The position numbers and the translations under genes were made by a program. A stretch of DNA of 64,000 nucleotides from Xanthomonas theicola (GTDB taxonomy: Bacteria > Pseudomonadota > Gammaproteobacteria > Xanthomonadales > Xanthomonadaceae), in the NCBI RefSeq assembly GCF_014236795.1, contig NZ_CP049017.1, forward strand, positions 3,636,001 through 3,700,000, written 5' to 3'. The notes beneath the pieces are model-generated. The model was not told the origin of the DNA and did not search any database. It saw only the letters and a program-made list of their open reading frames with translations. Shown piece by piece: positions 62,726 through 64,000 of the stretch; positions within the stretch are counted from its first letter, which is position 1, and each line of letters starts with the position of its first letter.

Positions 62726-63731
62726 CGCGCTCTTCCTCCAGCACCCGCCGGCGCCCGCGCCAGCGTTGCAGCTCGCCGGGCAGGCCGCTGCCGAACATGC
62801 GCACCACGGCGCGCTTGAGCAGGCGCCGCAGGCGATCGCGGGCGCGCCACGGCACGCTATCCAGGCGCGCGTCGAGCAGGCGCAGTTCCTGCGCCGTCGC
62901 GGCCGCCAGCGGCGTGGCTGCGCGCGCGCGCAGCGGGCGCCGCAGCTGCGCCCACAGGTTCTCCGCCAGCGCCCCGCCGCCCGGACAGGGGCCGCAACGG
63001 ACCACCTCCAGTCCGGCCGCCAGTGCCAGGCGCTGCAGCAGCGCGGCAGAGAAATAGCTCAGGTGCGCCGGATGCACGTAGTTGCGCGAACGCCAGTCGC
63101 TCATCACGTCCGGCACCTCGATCCAGGCCTGGCCGCCAGGCGCCAGCACCCGCACCAGCGTGCCCAGGAACGCGCGCGGATCGGGCAGGTGTTCCAGCAC
63201 GTGGAACGCCACCAGTGCGTCGACGCTCGCATCGGCCAGCGCGTGCAACTGCGGCAGGAACCGCACGGCCGCCCCGTCGAGCAGGCGCGCGCGGTGCGCC
63301 AGGTCGGGCTCGCATGCCGACAGCCGCAGGTCCGCCCGGGCGGCCGCAGCGGCGCCGAGAAACGCGCCGAAGCCCGAGCCCATCTCGAACACACGGGCGC
63401 CGTGTGGCAGGTCCGGCGAGATCCGGCGCAAGCGGCGCTGTGCGAGCAGGCAATCGCCGCGCCATGCGAAGAAACGCGCCTCGCTGCGCCACGGCGCCTC
63501 CATCGGAAACAGGAGGCGGTAGTCGTGCGCGTAGAACCGCGCCAAGGCGGCATCGCTGAAGTCCGGAGCCAGGTACGCCGCCGCGCACAATCCGCACCGG
63601 CGCAGCTCCTGGCCGGCACCGAGGTAGACCTCGGGCCAGACCGAGCGCTGCGCCTGGGTGCCGCCGCAGCAGCGGCAGCGGCCGTCGTCCGGCGCCAGAT
63701 CCGCGCCGATCGGCGTCGCCTGCCTATGCAT
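62712..63731 (-). CDS. Methyltransferase with N-terminal zinc-ribbon
   Basis: A 339-residue SAM methyltransferase of the Methyltransf_23 class often found in O-antigen and EPS clusters. The N-terminus has a Cys-rich knuckle (CRCCGG near residue 19-24, then RCGLCAAAYL near 45-54), followed by PDFSDAALARFYAHDYRLLF. SAM motif I is GARVFEMGSGFGAFLGAAAA; motif IV is VDALVAFHVLEHLPDPRAFL with IEVPDVMSDW. YVHPAHLSYFSAALLQRLAL is also typical. The C-terminus ends in a basic Arg-rich helix (LQRWRGRRRVLEEERDALP). It overlaps the upstream asparagine-synthase-like gene by 8 bp and the next gene by 14 bp. Confidence 0.85.
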   Translation of the reverse strand: MHRQATPIGADLAPDDGRCRCCGGTQAQRSVWPEVYLGAGQELRRCGLCAAAYLAPDFSDAALARFYAHDYRLLFPMEAPWRSEARFFAWRGDCLLAQRRLRRISPDLPHGARVFEMGSGFGAFLGAAAAARADLRLSACEPDLAHRARLLDGAAVRFLPQLHALADASVDALVAFHVLEHLPDPRAFLGTLVRVLAPGGQAWIEVPDVMSDWRSRNYVHPAHLSYFSAALLQRLALAAGLEVVRCGPCPGGGALAENLWAQLRRPLRARAATPLAAATAQELRLLDARLDSVPWRARDRLRRLLKRAVVRMFGSGLPGELQRWRGRRRVLEEERDALP

Positions 63732-64000
63732 AGACGCTCCGATACCACAGCGCCACCGACACCGCGAACCACAGCGTGCTGTGCGCTCGGCCCTGCGCGA
63801 GTTCGTGCCGCAAGCGGCCCAGATCGAGGAACGCGCCCAGCCCCGGCGGCAGCGAGGCCAGCGCCCGCTGCAACGGCATGCGATCGACCAGGAACTGCTC
63901 GGCGTGGCCGAACCCGGTGCTCTTGCGCTGGCCCACGATGCGCTGCGGCAGGTCCGCGGCGAACGCCTGCCGCAGCAGCGCCTTGCCGTGATAGTCGCCC
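63724..64000 (-). CDS. Asparagine-synthase-like protein, C-terminal part only
   Basis: The window ends inside this gene; the visible 91 residues are its C-terminus. The sequence GDYHGKALLRQAFAADLPQR and IVGQRKSTGFGHAEQFLVDR is the end of the ATP-dependent asparagine synthase domain (pattern KxLLR-AF--LP--I--R-K-GF). Such proteins in polysaccharide clusters often amidate uronic acids instead of aspartate. The N-terminal glutaminase half lies outside and cannot be judged. First visible gene of the minus EPS arm; overlaps the methyltransferase by 8 bp. Confidence 0.75.
   Translation of the reverse strand, partial: GDYHGKALLRQAFAADLPQRIVGQRKSTGFGHAEQFLVDRMPLQRALASLPPGLGAFLDLGRLRHELAQGRAHSTLWFAVSVALWYRSVYA

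Noticed and set aside
1..64000. CRISPR arrays, tRNA or rRNA genes
   Set aside because: No regular short direct-repeat array with spacers, no cloverleaf-like segment with conserved T-arm, and no rRNA-like sequence was seen by reading; absence was not confirmed with a dedicated search.

Overview
The window is high-GC DNA from a gammaproteobacterium of the Xanthomonadaceae, most likely a Xanthomonas or a close relative. This is an inference from gene content and style: a Pseudomonas/Xanthomonas-type 2-oxoacid dehydrogenase operon with an SH3 gene inside it, kynA, a nadV-type NAD salvage gene, a PA0069-type radical SAM protein, a GumD-like EPS primer enzyme, and intergenic palindromes carrying the GGAGCGGCTTCAGCCGC core. 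No rRNA, tRNA, CRISPR array or replication origin was seen.

Layout. 1-8.5 kb: a POT peptide transporter (cut by the window edge), kynA, a decayed DUF11-type surface protein, then a tight E1alpha-E1beta-SH3-E2 operon that ends against a chimera of two broken insertion sequences. 8.5-12.3 kb: a three-gene overlapping signalling operon (CHASE3-PAS kinase, single-domain response regulator, REC-kinase-REC hybrid). 12.4-19.4 kb: small envelope and housekeeping genes (BON protein, Gfo/Idh oxidoreductase, 6-phosphogluconate dehydrogenase, SDR epimerase, glycine-zipper protein, DUF2242 lipoprotein). 19.4-25 kb: nadV between remnants of nadM and of a DNA methylase, an exonuclease/phosphatase-family protein, and a divergent LysR/TauE pair that are both broken. 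25-33.8 kb: tail-specific protease Prc, a TnsA remnant and a secreted-protein remnant separated by a decayed IS30 element, a TonB receptor, tyrB and fbp. 33.9-38.9 kb: a lower-GC accessory patch with a radical SAM gene, an unidentified pseudogene, four IS remnants or elements and a beheaded serine protease. 39-51.4 kb: an acyl-CoA synthetase/GNAT fusion, an IS256 remnant against bioC, an IS1595 remnant, a PAS-GGDEF-EAL protein with degenerate motifs, three more pseudogenes, a small membrane protein and a cyclase. 51.4-64 kb: an exopolysaccharide locus built as two converging operons.

The EPS locus is the main intact multi-gene system. The plus arm has two GT4 glycosyltransferases, a polyprenyl-phosphate hexose-1-phosphate transferase, a UDP-GlcNAc 2-epimerase and a methyltransferase. 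The minus arm has an asparagine-synthase-like protein, a zinc-ribbon methyltransferase, an unidentified possible sugar transferase, a Wzy-like polymerase, a GT4 enzyme, a WecG/TagA-type GT26 enzyme and an O-antigen-ligase-type protein. Most junctions overlap or nearly touch, so translation is probably coupled. No flippase or Wza/Wzc-type export gene is visible here.

A second theme is decay. At least nine non-IS genes carry frameshifts, nonsense codons or truncations (DUF11 protein, DNA methylase, nadM, LysR, TauE, the secreted protein at 29 kb, the 35.5 kb gene, the DUF2236 protein and the D-amino-acid-oxidase-like protein), and most IS copies are broken. One IS5-family element (37335-38148) looks intact. 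Sequencing error cannot be excluded for single-base lesions, but the large truncations at IS edges are real structure in this sequence.
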